64,000 nt of DNA from contig JAHDWA010000014.1 in assembly GCA_023382535.1 (NCBI GenBank), positions 62,001 to 126,000 on the forward strand. Direction: 5' to 3'. Source of the stretch: Anaerolineae bacterium. GTDB lineage: Bacteria > Chloroflexota > Anaerolineae > 4572-78 > J111. The number at the start of each line of letters is the position of its first letter. Within the stretch, counting starts at the first letter, position 1. The position numbers and the translations under genes were made by a program. Below are positions 52,121 through 60,660 of the stretch, in pieces. Under the pieces are notes generated by a model. The model saw only the letters and a list, made by a program, of their open reading frames with translations, was not told where the DNA came from and made no database searches.

Positions 52121-52861
52121 TTAGAGGATGGTCAGCAGTACTCCGGCGATAACACCGCCAATAATCGGGCCGACAACCGGGATCCAGGAGTAACCCCAAT
52201 CGCTGTCGCCTTTGCCGGGGATCGGTAACAGAAAGTGAGCAATGCGCGGGCCGAGGTCACGGGCCGGGTTGATGGCGTAACCGGTCGGGCCGCCCAGGGA
52301 GAGGCCGATGCCCCAGACCAGACATGCTACCAGATAGGGACCAAGACCGCCAGCCACCTGAATGCCGCTAACCGGTGTATTAATCTGGAAGATAGCGCCC
52401 ACGCCCAGCACCAGCACGAAGGTGCCGATGATTTCGGTGATGAGGTTGGGCACGGTGCTGCGAATAGCCGGGCCGGTACTGAACACGGCTAATTTGCCGC
52501 CTTTATCCTCGGTTGCGGCGAAATGGTCCATGTAGGCCAGCCAGACGATGATGGCGCCGATGAAGGCCCCGACAAATTCGCCAATGAGGTAAAATACCAC
52601 ATCCCCTGCCGGAACAACGCCAGCGGCCAGCAGACCAAAGGTGACGGCCGGGTTGAGGTGCGCGCCAGCGCTCCCAAACGCTTGGGACGTAAAGACGCCG
52701 ATGAGCACCGCAAAAGCCCAGCCTGTGGTAATCACAATCCAGGCGCCGCCGCCGCCACCACCCTGACCCTTATTTTTGTTTAGCACTACGTTAGCGACGA
52801 CGCCGTCACCCAGGATGATCAGCATCATGGTGCCGAGTAATTCACCTAATAAGATACTCAT
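52121..52861 (-). CDS. glpF: Glycerol facilitator (GlpF-type aquaporin)
   Basis: About 246 residues, six TM helices and two NPA half-helices: HLNPAVTFG and [11 protein letters not shown]. The D after the second NPAR is characteristic of glycerol-conducting aquaglyceroporins. An unusual run of six glycines follows KNKGQ near residue 38. It is the first gene of the glycerol series and would admit glycerol. ATG 52861 (MSILLGE) has GTGAGGGGAA upstream. Confidence 0.92.
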   Translation of the reverse strand: MSILLGELLGTMMLIILGDGVVANVVLNKNKGQGGGGGGAWIVITTGWAFAVLIGVFTSQAFGSAGAHLNPAVTFGLLAAGVVPAGDVVFYLIGEFVGAFIGAIIVWLAYMDHFAATEDKGGKLAVFSTGPAIRSTVPNLITEIIGTFVLVLGVGAIFQINTPVSGIQVAGGLGPYLVACLVWGIGLSLGGPTGYAINPARDLGPRIAHFLLPIPGKGDSDWGYSWIPVVGPIIGGVIAGVLLTIL

Positions 52862-53154
52862 AGTTGTTTTTCCCCTCACACATTAGATTTTTGATGTTTT
52901 GTCTTTGTAGACGATTTTGCTTTGAAACCCCATTGTCAAAGCCTAGTGCAAGGCAGGCGGGTTTCGCTTTAGAGTAACAACTTCTAGGTGATTCATTTCA
53001 CAACTTCTTCGATAAAACACCCTCCTTTCCTGATTAGCCTGATCAACCAACCTTTTTGTGAGGCTGGTGATAACCCAAATGCCTATATATTAAGTTGTTG
53101 GAGTGCATTCACAGAGGTCGCTTTAATTACTCCGGAATGCATGCCTTTGATTAG

Positions 53155-53205
53155 GAAAAAAGGCATAAGCTTGACCTGTTTTTTGGTTGGTCAAGCTTAT
53201 GCCTT
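53155..53205 (-). terminator. Strong terminator-like hairpin, leftward
   Basis: A perfect 17-bp stem AAGGCATAAGCTTGACC (53160-53176) / GGTCAAGCTTATGCCTT (53189-53205) with a 12-nt loop. On the minus strand six or more T follow (ending near 53155), so it would end leftward transcripts about 300 bases before glpF, or act as an attenuator in the glpF leader. Confidence 0.75.
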
Positions 53206-53403
53206 CTTGGACTGTGGCAAAGAGCCGAATAATACTCAGTTCAGATACAGGCAGATTTTGTGGAGATACGGATTTATGCGACATCATCGTCAAGTATGGC
53301 ATGCTCATTTAGGACTACACGGCTCTGTGAACGGTCAGATAATCACAAACTCCGGTTGGACCTACTGAACTACAGTTTGAGTGGTGTAACAGACTGAAAG
53401 AGG

Positions 53404-53473
53404 AGTGCTGGACAGATGTTCATAGTCTTCCCATCTATGAACATTTGTTACCGCCGCATCATAGCACTTTTTT
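53404..53473 (+). terminator. Terminator-like hairpin, rightward
   Basis: A 15-pair stem GACAGATGTTCATAG (53411-53425) / CTATGAACATTTGTT (53435-53449, with G-U pairs) lies within outer arms AGTGCT (53404-53409) and AGCACT (53463-53468), followed by TTTTTT (53468-53473). It would end rightward transcripts 300 bases before the thioredoxin gene. Confidence 0.65.
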
Positions 53474-53779
53474 CCTAGAGTGTCAAGAGAAGGGTATGGT
53501 AAGTGTAGGGTTAGCGTAGCTAGGAGTTGGGGATTTATTGCGGATTTTTGGTAGCTCTCAACCTTTTTATCATATTTAATAAAGCAGCCCGGCGTTAGTG
53601 ATAAATGTCATAAATATCTTGGACAAATGACACATTTAACCTGCCCCAATTAGCAGAGTTACAAGTAACACGGCCACAGGTTGCAAAGGAGTAGAATTAA
53701 TTCGCAACTTGCCCTTATTGACACAGTTTGTCAGTCAGAGTATATTTGGGTGAATATTTTACAACGAGGAGAGAATAGG

Positions 53780-54109
53780 ATGGCAATATTCGTCCACGCC
53801 ACTGACAACAGCTTTGATGCCGAGGTTTTGAAGTGCGATATTCCGGTGATTGCCGATTTTTGGGCGGAGTGGTGCGCTCCCTGCAAAACGATTGACGCTT
53901 ATTTGGATGAAATTGCCAGCCAGTATTCTGAACAACTCAAAGTTGTCAAGGTGGATATCGAATCAAACCCGGTAGTTACGTCAACTTATAATGTGTTAAA
54001 TCTGCCAACCCTGATCCTTTTTAAATTCGGCCAGCCGGTTGAACGAATGGTCGGCACATTACCTAAGCAGGCCATCCTGGACAAGGTCTTGCCTTACCTG
54101 GATAGCTGA
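53780..54109 (+). CDS. Thioredoxin-like protein
   Basis: 109 residues, thioredoxin fold with FWAEWCAPCKTID as the active site and the cis-proline in NLPTLILF. The start ATG 53780 has AACGAGGAGAG upstream. It is longer by about 5 residues than E. coli TrxA but otherwise canonical. It stands alone between a non-coding region and a convergent acetyltransferase. It could supply electrons to CcdA or the peroxiredoxin. Confidence 0.9.
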   Translation: MAIFVHATDNSFDAEVLKCDIPVIADFWAEWCAPCKTIDAYLDEIASQYSEQLKVVKVDIESNPVVTSTYNVLNLPTLILFKFGQPVERMVGTLPKQAILDKVLPYLDS

Positions 54110-54113
54110 GTTC

Positions 54114-54145
54114 AACAGTCAATTGTTAATTAACCACTGACTGTT
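54114..54145. repeat. Inverted repeat between convergent genes
   Basis: AACAGTCA (54114-54121) and TGACTGTT (54138-54145) flank TCAATTGTTAATTAACC-type low-complexity sequence. It sits between the thioredoxin and acetyltransferase stop codons and might serve both as a weak terminator, though no T-tract follows. Confidence 0.45.
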
Positions 54146-54767
54146 ACCCGTAAGCTATTGATAGTTGCTTGGCCATCTCATAATACCCGGAGTGGCCGGT
54201 AACCCACTTAAAAACCCTGCTGTGCCGCTCGGCCCGGATGGTAAACCCCATTTTTTCATACACCTGAATCGCTGCTGTATTATCGCTGGCGACAGCCAGG
54301 GCTAAATGGTTTAATCCCTGCTGGCGGGCCGCTCCCTCGGCATGTTCGATGAGGCAGCGAGCGACTCCCAGGCCCCGCCAGGCTTGGTCAACGCCCAGCA
54401 TTTCGATGTAAACTTCGTTGTCGCTCAATTGACGATCGTTATCAATAAGCAGCATCAACAGCATGCCTCGCAGCGCGCCAAAAATGCCGTTGTTTAATTG
54501 CAAAGCATGCCACAGCCACCGCCCATCGTCAGCCCGCGGCGCCAGGGGCGTTTCCAACACGATAAAACCGACCACTGCCTCCTGGATTTCGGCAACGATA
54601 GTAGTTTGCAGATGGCGCTGGCTTAAACGCAGCCAATCACACAAAACGCGCTCGGCCTTATCGCCTAGGATCGGCCCAAATTTGTCGGGAAATGTCGAGA
54701 CCCATAATTGAGCTAATACTTTGGCATCATCCAGAGCGGCCGGGCGCAGGGTGATTTCTTCGCTCAT
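54144..54767 (-). CDS. GNAT family N-acetyltransferase
   Basis: 207 residues with the acetyl-CoA binding motif A (LGVDQAWRGLGVARCLIEHAE, R-x-x-G-x-A) and the following NTAAIQVYEKMGF motif B. It transfers an acetyl group to an unidentified amine substrate. It converges on the thioredoxin gene and diverges from the tRNA nucleotidyltransferase gene. Confidence 0.87.
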   Translation of the reverse strand: MSEEITLRPAALDDAKVLAQLWVSTFPDKFGPILGDKAERVLCDWLRLSQRHLQTTIVAEIQEAVVGFIVLETPLAPRADDGRWLWHALQLNNGIFGALRGMLLMLLIDNDRQLSDNEVYIEMLGVDQAWRGLGVARCLIEHAEGAARQQGLNHLALAVASDNTAAIQVYEKMGFTIRAERHSRVFKWVTGHSGYYEMAKQLSIAYG

Positions 54768-54775
54768 GGTTCACT

Positions 54776-54841
54776 GGAAGGCTGGATGGCTGGAAGCATA
54801 GAAGTTGGAAAATCGAAATTTTTCCAATCCTCCAGCCTTCC
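54776..54841. repeat. Compound hairpin repeat in the divergent promoter region
   Basis: The outer arms GGAAGGCTGGA (54776-54786) and TCCAGCCTTCC (54831-54841) are perfect. The inner arms TTGGAAAA (54805-54812) and TTTTCCAA (54820-54827) are also perfect. It is built from GGAAGGCTGGA/TGGAAG units and fills most of the gap between the acetyltransferase and the next gene. Confidence 0.65.
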
Positions 54842-54870
54842 AAGCTTCCATTCCTCTCCCTCCCATTCTG

Positions 54871-54879
54871 TGGTATACT
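54871..54879 (+). promoter_or_regulatory. Extended -10 element placed for a leaderless transcript
   Basis: TGG-TATACT (54871-54879) is an extended -10 whose predicted start site coincides with the ATG at 54886. No Shine-Dalgarno precedes that ATG, and the -35 region is poor, as is usual for extended -10 promoters. Confidence 0.5.
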
Positions 54880-54885
54880 GCCTCT

Positions 54886-57540
54886 ATGCACATTATCGTT
54901 ACCCACCCTAACGCCGATTTTGATGCCATCGCCTCTTTGCTGGGCGCGTGGCGGCTGTACCCCGAAGCCACGCCGGTTTTGCCGAATACGGTTAACCGCA
55001 ACGTGCGTAACTTTATCACTCTGTACGAAAGCCAGCTCCCCTTTGCCCACCTTAATGAGTTAGAGCGGAAACCCGTAGAACGGCTGACCATTGTGGACAG
55101 CCAGCAAATTCCCTCTTTGAAAGGGTTAAAAGCGGATGCCTTGGTCCACATCATTGACCATCACGACCTCCACCAACCACCTCCCCCTGGAGCAATCCTG
55201 AGTTTGACCGATACCGGGGCGACCGTCACCCTCCTGGTCGAGCAAATCCGCGAACTCCCCGGGCGTTTACCACCTATCGAGGCCACGCTCCTGTTGCTGG
55301 GGATTTACGAAGATACCGGCTCGCTGACCTACGCCAGCACCACACCGCGCGATTTACACGCTGCCGCCTGGCTCTTGGCGGAAGGACACGCTCGCCTCGA
55401 TCTGGTGCGCGAGTATTTGAACTACGCCATGAGCGACATTCAGAAGGCGCTCTACGAGCAGTTGATCCAGCATCTGGAAACACTCTCCATTCACGGCCAT
55501 ACCATCATCATTGGCTCTGCCAAGACCGACCGGTATGTTGAGGAAATCAGCACCCTGGCTCATCGCCTGCGCGATTTATACCAGCCCGAAGCTCTTTTTA
55601 TTTTAGTGGAAATGCAAGACCATGTGCAAATGGTAGCTCGTTCTGTTACTGAGGCCATTGACGTGGGCCGGCTGACCGAGTTCTTTGGTGGCGGAGGACA
55701 TGCGCGGGCGGCGGCGGCCCTGGTTAAAGATAAAGATTTGGCGCACCTCAAAAAAGAACTGATCCACCTGCTGCACCTTGAAGCACAGCCGGCGACGACA
55801 GTGGTGCAAATTATGTCCAGGGGAGCACGTACCCTGGCTCCAAACGACACCGTCCGCCATGCCGCCGAGATGATGGATCGTTACGGTCACGAAGGTTTTC
55901 CGGTGGTTGACCCGTCCACAGGCCGAATTGCCGGCGTACTCTCTCGCCGCGAGATTGATAAAGCCCGGCGGCACAAATTGGGCGGGACGGCCATCAGCCA
56001 GTTTATGAAAAAGGGCGAGTTTTTTGTTACGCCAGGCGACAGTATTGACGCCGTGCAGAGCCTGATGACCCGTGAAGGCATTGGCCAGGTTCCGGTGGTG
56101 AGCCAGCCGGGTGGACCGGTCATTGGTATCGTCACCCGGACCGATTTGATCAACCTGTGGCAGCTTGCCGCCGGCGATAAACCGGCCCGGCCCAATTTAG
56201 CCAAGCAACTCGAACAAACCCTCTCGTCGGAGCTGCTGCAGTTGCTGTGTGACGCTGGCGAGCTGGCTGCCCAGCGCGGTGACACGCTCTATCTGGTCGG
56301 CGGCTTTGTGCGGGACCTGCTGTTGACCTTGCTCATGGGCAACAGTGAGACCGCCAGAGCCAAGGCCAGCCCTCGTTTTGACCTTGATCTGGTAGTGGAA
56401 GGCGAAGCAATTCCGCTGGCGCAGCGCCTGCGCGAGCGTCGGGGTGGGCGGGTACGGAGCCACGAGCGTTTTGGCACAGCCAAGTGGATTCTGTCTCACC
56501 CCATTCCCTTTGGCTCGATCCCTCCGGCCAAAGATGCGCCGCTCACCTCGCTCGATTTTGTCACGGCTCGGACCGAATTTTATCGCCACCCCTCGGCCCT
56601 GCCGGAAGTTGAGCAGAGTTCAATCCGCCAGGATTTGCACCGCCGCGATTTTACCATCAACACCCTGGCTCTGCGCTTGACGCCGGATCACTTTGGTGAG
56701 TTGCTTGACTTCTATGGCGGCCAGAACGACCTGGAAGCGCGGCTCATCCGGGTGCTGCACAGCCTCAGCTTTGTCGAAGACCCGACGCGCATGCTCCGGG
56801 CAGCCCGGCTCATCGCCCGGCTCGAATTTACCCTGGAGGAGCGCACGGCTGAACTGCTGGCCCACGCCCTGGATTTGCTGTCCCGCGTCAGCGGTGAGCG
56901 GATTACCCATGAACTGGAGTTGATTTTCCAAGAACGCCACCCCGAACAGGCTTTGCAGCAGCTCGATCGGTTGGGAATTCTGGCGGCAATTCACCCCGGC
57001 TTGATGGTGGATAATTGGCTGGTAGAACGATTAAGAATGCTGCAAAGCGGTCTGCCAGGCACGCCCTGGGCCGGGACAAAAGCCGCCTCGGTACATTACC
57101 TGGGGCTGATGACCTTCTGGCTGGCCGGCGATGAATTGGCCGCTTTGGTTGAACGGCTCAATCTGCGCACCTGGCAGCGGGCCATCCTCAATCAAGTCTA
57201 CCTGCTCCGGCGTAATGCGGCCCAGATTGCGGCAGCCAAGTCGGCCAGCACGCTTTACCGGCTCCTGGCTCCAGCTTCCGATGAGGCCCGCTTGATTACC
57301 TGGCTGGGCTTGGAAGATGAAGCCGCTCGCGCCCACTTAGCCCACTTCCAGCGCGACCTGCGCCATGTGTCACCCCTGATTGACGGCAATTACCTGAAAA
57401 GGGAGTATCGTCTGCCCCCCGGCCCGATTTATCGAGTTATTATTGACGCCCTGCGTGACGCCCGGCTGGATGGCCTGATCAACAGTTTAGACGAGGAACG
57501 GGCTTTAGTTGACCAAATTTTGGCCCGGGAAAAAATATAG
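54886..57540 (+). CDS. DHH-CBS-CBS-tRNA nucleotidyltransferase/poly(A) polymerase fusion
   Basis: About 884 residues. N-terminal DHH phosphoesterase motifs are THPNADFDAIAS, VDSQQ and IIDHHDL, followed by DHHA1 (GGGGHARAAAA). Two CBS domains (about 305-430) follow. A class II nucleotidyltransferase head has YLVGGFVRDLLL and the catalytic FDLDLVVEG, then DFTINTLA and the neck/body helices. In bacteria with split CCA synthesis this architecture is found in A-adding or CC-adding enzymes. A DHH-linked oligonucleotide phosphoesterase activity is also possible. The start gives a leaderless mRNA if the adjacent -10 is used. Confidence 0.9.
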   Translation: MHIIVTHPNADFDAIASLLGAWRLYPEATPVLPNTVNRNVRNFITLYESQLPFAHLNELERKPVERLTIVDSQQIPSLKGLKADALVHIIDHHDLHQPPPPGAILSLTDTGATVTLLVEQIRELPGRLPPIEATLLLLGIYEDTGSLTYASTTPRDLHAAAWLLAEGHARLDLVREYLNYAMSDIQKALYEQLIQHLETLSIHGHTIIIGSAKTDRYVEEISTLAHRLRDLYQPEALFILVEMQDHVQMVARSVTEAIDVGRLTEFFGGGGHARAAAALVKDKDLAHLKKELIHLLHLEAQPATTVVQIMSRGARTLAPNDTVRHAAEMMDRYGHEGFPVVDPSTGRIAGVLSRREIDKARRHKLGGTAISQFMKKGEFFVTPGDSIDAVQSLMTREGIGQVPVVSQPGGPVIGIVTRTDLINLWQLAAGDKPARPNLAKQLEQTLSSELLQLLCDAGELAAQRGDTLYLVGGFVRDLLLTLLMGNSETARAKASPRFDLDLVVEGEAIPLAQRLRERRGGRVRSHERFGTAKWILSHPIPFGSIPPAKDAPLTSLDFVTARTEFYRHPSALPEVEQSSIRQDLHRRDFTINTLALRLTPDHFGELLDFYGGQNDLEARLIRVLHSLSFVEDPTRMLRAARLIARLEFTLEERTAELLAHALDLLSRVSGERITHELELIFQERHPEQALQQLDRLGILAAIHPGLMVDNWLVERLRMLQSGLPGTPWAGTKAASVHYLGLMTFWLAGDELAALVERLNLRTWQRAILNQVYLLRRNAAQIAAAKSASTLYRLLAPASDEARLITWLGLEDEAARAHLAHFQRDLRHVSPLIDGNYLKREYRLPPGPIYRVIIDALRDARLDGLINSLDEERALVDQILAREKI

Positions 57541-57582
57541 GGAGATACTCAGGAGGCCAAAAATCACTTTGGACTCCTGAAC

Positions 57583-58539
57583 TTAGGCGACGCCAAAGGT
57601 CACTCCCAGGTCCTTTAGCCATTTGCGGTAGGCAATCGCCGTGCGGTCGGAGCGGAGATGGAGTTCGGTTTGCAGGTCAAGCGGAAGCAGCTCCGGCCGC
57701 TGCGACTCGACGATGGGCACGTCCTGGTTGATGATAAGCCTCTGAAAATCGTAGAGGGCTTGTTCGGGCACATCCTCCCGGCCCTGGATACCGGCCATCA
57801 TCCAGCCGATGCTGTGGCTTTCATCCGCCGGCGTGACAGCGAGCATGGCCGCATATCTTTCTTTGCAAAAATGGGCCAGCAGGGGCCGGAAGACGCGGAA
57901 GGTGTAAGAGACGATTGCCCCGACGCCGGTTCCGTCGGGGTCAGGCTGCCACATGCGGATGTCCCTGGCGATGATGCCCTCCGGCCCAACTTCGGCTTCG
58001 TAATCATTTACCTCGGCCTGGGCTGGCTCGCCCAGGTATCCTTCGTGGACAAACGGCAGGTGCGCCATATCCAGAAAGTTCTCGATGGCCCGCGGCGCGT
58101 GAGCCTGGTAGGGGTGGGGACCGGAGATAATGGTGCGATAGGTCGGGTCCTGCCACTCCGCCAGGTCAGGCAGGTCGTAGTTCGGCTCACCCAGCGAGGC
58201 CCAGATGGCCCCATAGCGCTCTTGAGATTTGTAAACCTTGACCCGGGCTTTGGCGGGCGGGGCTTGATCGGGGTGAGCGGGGATGCGCACGCAGTTGCCT
58301 TGCTTGTTGTAGGTCCAACCGTGGTAGGGGCAGACGAGGCAATCGGCCTCAACTTTGCCCAGGGAGAGCCGGGTGCCGCGATGGACGCATAAGTCCTGCC
58401 AGACCATGACCTGCCCCTTCAGCCGCCACAGGACCAAGTCTTCCCCCAGGAGACGGGCCGGCTTGATTTGCCCCTCGACTAAATCAGCCGAGCGGCCGAC
58501 TACGTGCCATTCGTTGATGAGAACAGGGTCATTAATCAC
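57583..58539 (-). CDS. Rieske non-haem iron oxygenase, alpha-subunit type
   Basis: 318 residues. The Rieske [2Fe-2S] ligands are CVHRG (CxH) and CPYHGW (CxxH), separated by the usual 15-20 residues. The C-terminal domain carries NFLDMAHLPFVHEG, the D/H/H mononuclear iron site typical of PaO/VanA/phthalate-oxygenase-like enzymes. It hydroxylates or demethylates an unknown ring substrate and needs a separate reductase. It lies 34 bases downstream of the ABC permease gene on the same strand, and a paralogue lies at the other end of that operon. Confidence 0.9.
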   Translation of the reverse strand: MINDPVLINEWHVVGRSADLVEGQIKPARLLGEDLVLWRLKGQVMVWQDLCVHRGTRLSLGKVEADCLVCPYHGWTYNKQGNCVRIPAHPDQAPPAKARVKVYKSQERYGAIWASLGEPNYDLPDLAEWQDPTYRTIISGPHPYQAHAPRAIENFLDMAHLPFVHEGYLGEPAQAEVNDYEAEVGPEGIIARDIRMWQPDPDGTGVGAIVSYTFRVFRPLLAHFCKERYAAMLAVTPADESHSIGWMMAGIQGREDVPEQALYDFQRLIINQDVPIVESQRPELLPLDLQTELHLRSDRTAIAYRKWLKDLGVTFGVA

Positions 58540-58573
58540 TTGATTTTCTCCTTCCTTCTCTGCTTGATGCCGC

Positions 58574-59551
58574 TTAACGTATCCCGCGAATGTAGGGTTG
58601 CCCCAGCGCTTCGGGCTGCTCCGTTCTCTTGATCCCTCGGAATAAGACCAGGATGGTCAAAACATAGGGCAGCATAAGCAGTAACTCGTAAGGGATGCTC
58701 TGGTCGCCCAGCGCCTGGATGCGGAATTGAACGGCATCGGCCAGGCCAAAAAGCAAGGCCCCGACAACCGCCAACCAGGGATTCCAGCGGGCAAAAATAA
58801 CCAGGGCAACGGCAATCCAACCCCGACCCGCCGTAATGCCTTCGCGGGCAAAATGTAATTGGGCTACGGTCAGTACAGCGCCCCCCAATCCCGTCAGTGA
58901 AGCCCCGATGAGCGTGGCAATATAACGAATCCGGCTGACGTTCAACCCCGACGTTTCGGCGGCGCTGGGATTCTCGCCCACGGCCCGGATATTCAGCCCC
59001 AGGGTGGTCCGGTTGAGCAAGAACCAGCTTCCCAGGACCACCAAACCGGCCAGGTAAACCACAATATCTTGCTGGAAAAAGGCCGGTCCCAGGATGGGGA
59101 TGTCGGACAGGCCAGGAATGGGGATAGGAACAAGACCCGTGATTTGGACGGCAAAGTCGGCAAACTGTTGTCTGAAGAGGTAGGCGCTGAGGCTCTGCCC
59201 TAACAACACTAACATCACGCTGCTAATCACCTGGTCTGCTCTGAGGGTGACCGACAGGAAGGCCATGATCAAGCCCATGAACAGCCCAGTTACGGCCCCG
59301 GCCAGCAGCCCAATCCAGGCGGCCAGGGTTGGATCGAGGGGTGCGACCGGATGGTTCTCCAGGTGCCAGGCAACCAGGAAGCCTAACATCGCCCCCATCA
59401 ACATGATACCTTCCAGTCCCAGGTTGAGCACCCCGCTCTTTTCGGTAATGATCTCGCCGATAACGGCAAACAGGGTCGGAATGGCCAGCCGAATCCCGGA
59501 GGCCAAAATAACGGTTAAGAACGAAACCGTAAACATTTGTTCAAAAGACAT
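58574..59551 (-). CDS. BMP-type ABC transporter permease (NupC/YufQ-like)
   Basis: 325 residues, about nine TM helices of the BPD_transp_2 family. The N-terminal segment ALFAVIGEIITEKSGVLNLGLEGIMLMGA is characteristic of the nucleoside-type permease, and the later GENPSAAETSGLNV is the coupling helix region. It is one of two membrane subunits, 1 base after its partner. Confidence 0.92.
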   Translation of the reverse strand: MSFEQMFTVSFLTVILASGIRLAIPTLFAVIGEIITEKSGVLNLGLEGIMLMGAMLGFLVAWHLENHPVAPLDPTLAAWIGLLAGAVTGLFMGLIMAFLSVTLRADQVISSVMLVLLGQSLSAYLFRQQFADFAVQITGLVPIPIPGLSDIPILGPAFFQQDIVVYLAGLVVLGSWFLLNRTTLGLNIRAVGENPSAAETSGLNVSRIRYIATLIGASLTGLGGAVLTVAQLHFAREGITAGRGWIAVALVIFARWNPWLAVVGALLFGLADAVQFRIQALGDQSIPYELLLMLPYVLTILVLFRGIKRTEQPEALGQPYIRGIR

Positions 59552-59552
59552 G

Positions 59553-60644
59553 TCAGGACGATCTCCTCAACCGAAAGTAGGCATCCGCCCCCAGGACAAA
59601 CAGCACCACGAGCGCCTGAATCGCATCGGCCAGGGTAGCGGGCAGGCCGGTTAGGGTGTGCATGGTGTTGGCTCCAATGCTCAAGGCCGAAAAGAAAATG
59701 GCTGCAAACAGCACCCCAACCGGGTGCAGCCGCCCCAACAGGGCGACCAAAATGCCGCTAAAGCCGTACCCGCCGGAAATGGCGCTTTTAAGCCGGCTGT
59801 GCAAATAGCTCACTTCCATGATTCCGGCTAGCCCGGCCAGGGCGCCGCTGAACAACAGGACAAAAATAATGCCCGCTTCGACATTAATCCCGGCAAAACG
59901 AGCGACGCTGGCCCGCGAGCCAATGGCCCGCAGCCGGAAGCCGATCGGCGTCCGCCAGATCAACACCTGGACCACCGGGATTAGGGCCAGGGCGATTAAA
60001 ACACCGACATGGATGCGCGAGCTGAACAAACCGGGTAAACGCGCCGCGTCAACAAATTGGGCTGTTTCCGGTAAGAAGCCGTTGGGATCCCGCAGAGGCA
60101 CACGAGAAACATATTCGACGATTAAAATGGCGACATAATTGAGCATGAGCGTCGAAATGATTTCGCTCATGCCGCGTTTGGTCCGCAGTAGAGCCGGGAG
60201 TAAACCCCACAGCGCCCCCCCGATGACCCCGGCCAACAGCATAGCCGGAATTAAGATGATGGCCGGAAGCGTTGAAAAATTGAGAGCAATGACGCTGCCC
60301 AACAAGGCTCCTATAAAATACTGCCCCTCGGCCCCAATGTTCCAGACCCGCGCTTTAAAGGCGACGGTCAGGCCCAGTGCGACCAGCAGCATGGGCGTCG
60401 CTTTCAGGATAGTTTCCGTAAGCTGGCGGCTGCCGCCAAAAGCGCCTCTCACCATCGCCTGGTAGGCCACTAACGGGTCAGAACCAGCCAGTTGAATCAA
60501 GACAGCGCCGATGAGAAAGGCGATCAGCGCGCCCAGCAGCGATGGCCCAAGCGCCAGTAACAGACGGCGGAGCAGCCCCTGCGACCTCATTTGTTTTGAC
60601 GCGGCGGGAGTAAGAAAAGAGGATTGTTCGACGGGCTGGGTCAA
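59553..60644 (-). CDS. BMP-type ABC transporter permease (NupB/YufP-like)
   Basis: 363 residues with the BPD_transp_2 fold. WNIGAEGQYFIGALLGS is the typical NupB-like motif, and GSRASVARFAGINV is the coupling helix. It pairs with the downstream permease. The stretch before the first TM is basic. Confidence 0.92.
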   Translation of the reverse strand: MTQPVEQSSFLTPAASKQMRSQGLLRRLLLALGPSLLGALIAFLIGAVLIQLAGSDPLVAYQAMVRGAFGGSRQLTETILKATPMLLVALGLTVAFKARVWNIGAEGQYFIGALLGSVIALNFSTLPAIILIPAMLLAGVIGGALWGLLPALLRTKRGMSEIISTLMLNYVAILIVEYVSRVPLRDPNGFLPETAQFVDAARLPGLFSSRIHVGVLIALALIPVVQVLIWRTPIGFRLRAIGSRASVARFAGINVEAGIIFVLLFSGALAGLAGIMEVSYLHSRLKSAISGGYGFSGILVALLGRLHPVGVLFAAIFFSALSIGANTMHTLTGLPATLADAIQALVVLFVLGADAYFRLRRSS

Positions 60645-60660
60645 AATAACCTGTCCTTTC

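Larger units (their letters stand above)
52862..53779. other. 0.9-kb AT-rich non-coding region between glpF and the thioredoxin gene
   Basis: No convincing gene on either strand; the longest frame (126 codons, plus strand) runs through both arms of a perfect hairpin and has no family resemblance. Two strong stem-loops (listed separately) point outward around a 198-base core (53206-53403). In that core AGAGCCG/CGGCTCT (53221-53227, 53320-53326) and AGTTCAG/CTGAACT (53238-53244, 53365-53371) could pair. The left part must contain the glpF promoter, which I could not place. Confidence 0.5.

Noticed and set aside
52988..53368. 126-codon frame in the region upstream of glpF
   Set aside because: It reads through both arms of a perfect 17-bp hairpin, has no ribosome site and no recognisable domain; treated as non-coding.
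53221..53371. 6S RNA gene or pseudoknotted riboswitch
   Set aside because: Two 7-bp complementary pairs in about 150 bases are near chance expectation, and no long 6S-like helix with a central bubble could be drawn.
57658..58392. 244-codon open frame on the plus strand
   Set aside because: It is antisense to the Rieske oxygenase, whose metal-binding motifs are clear on the other strand.
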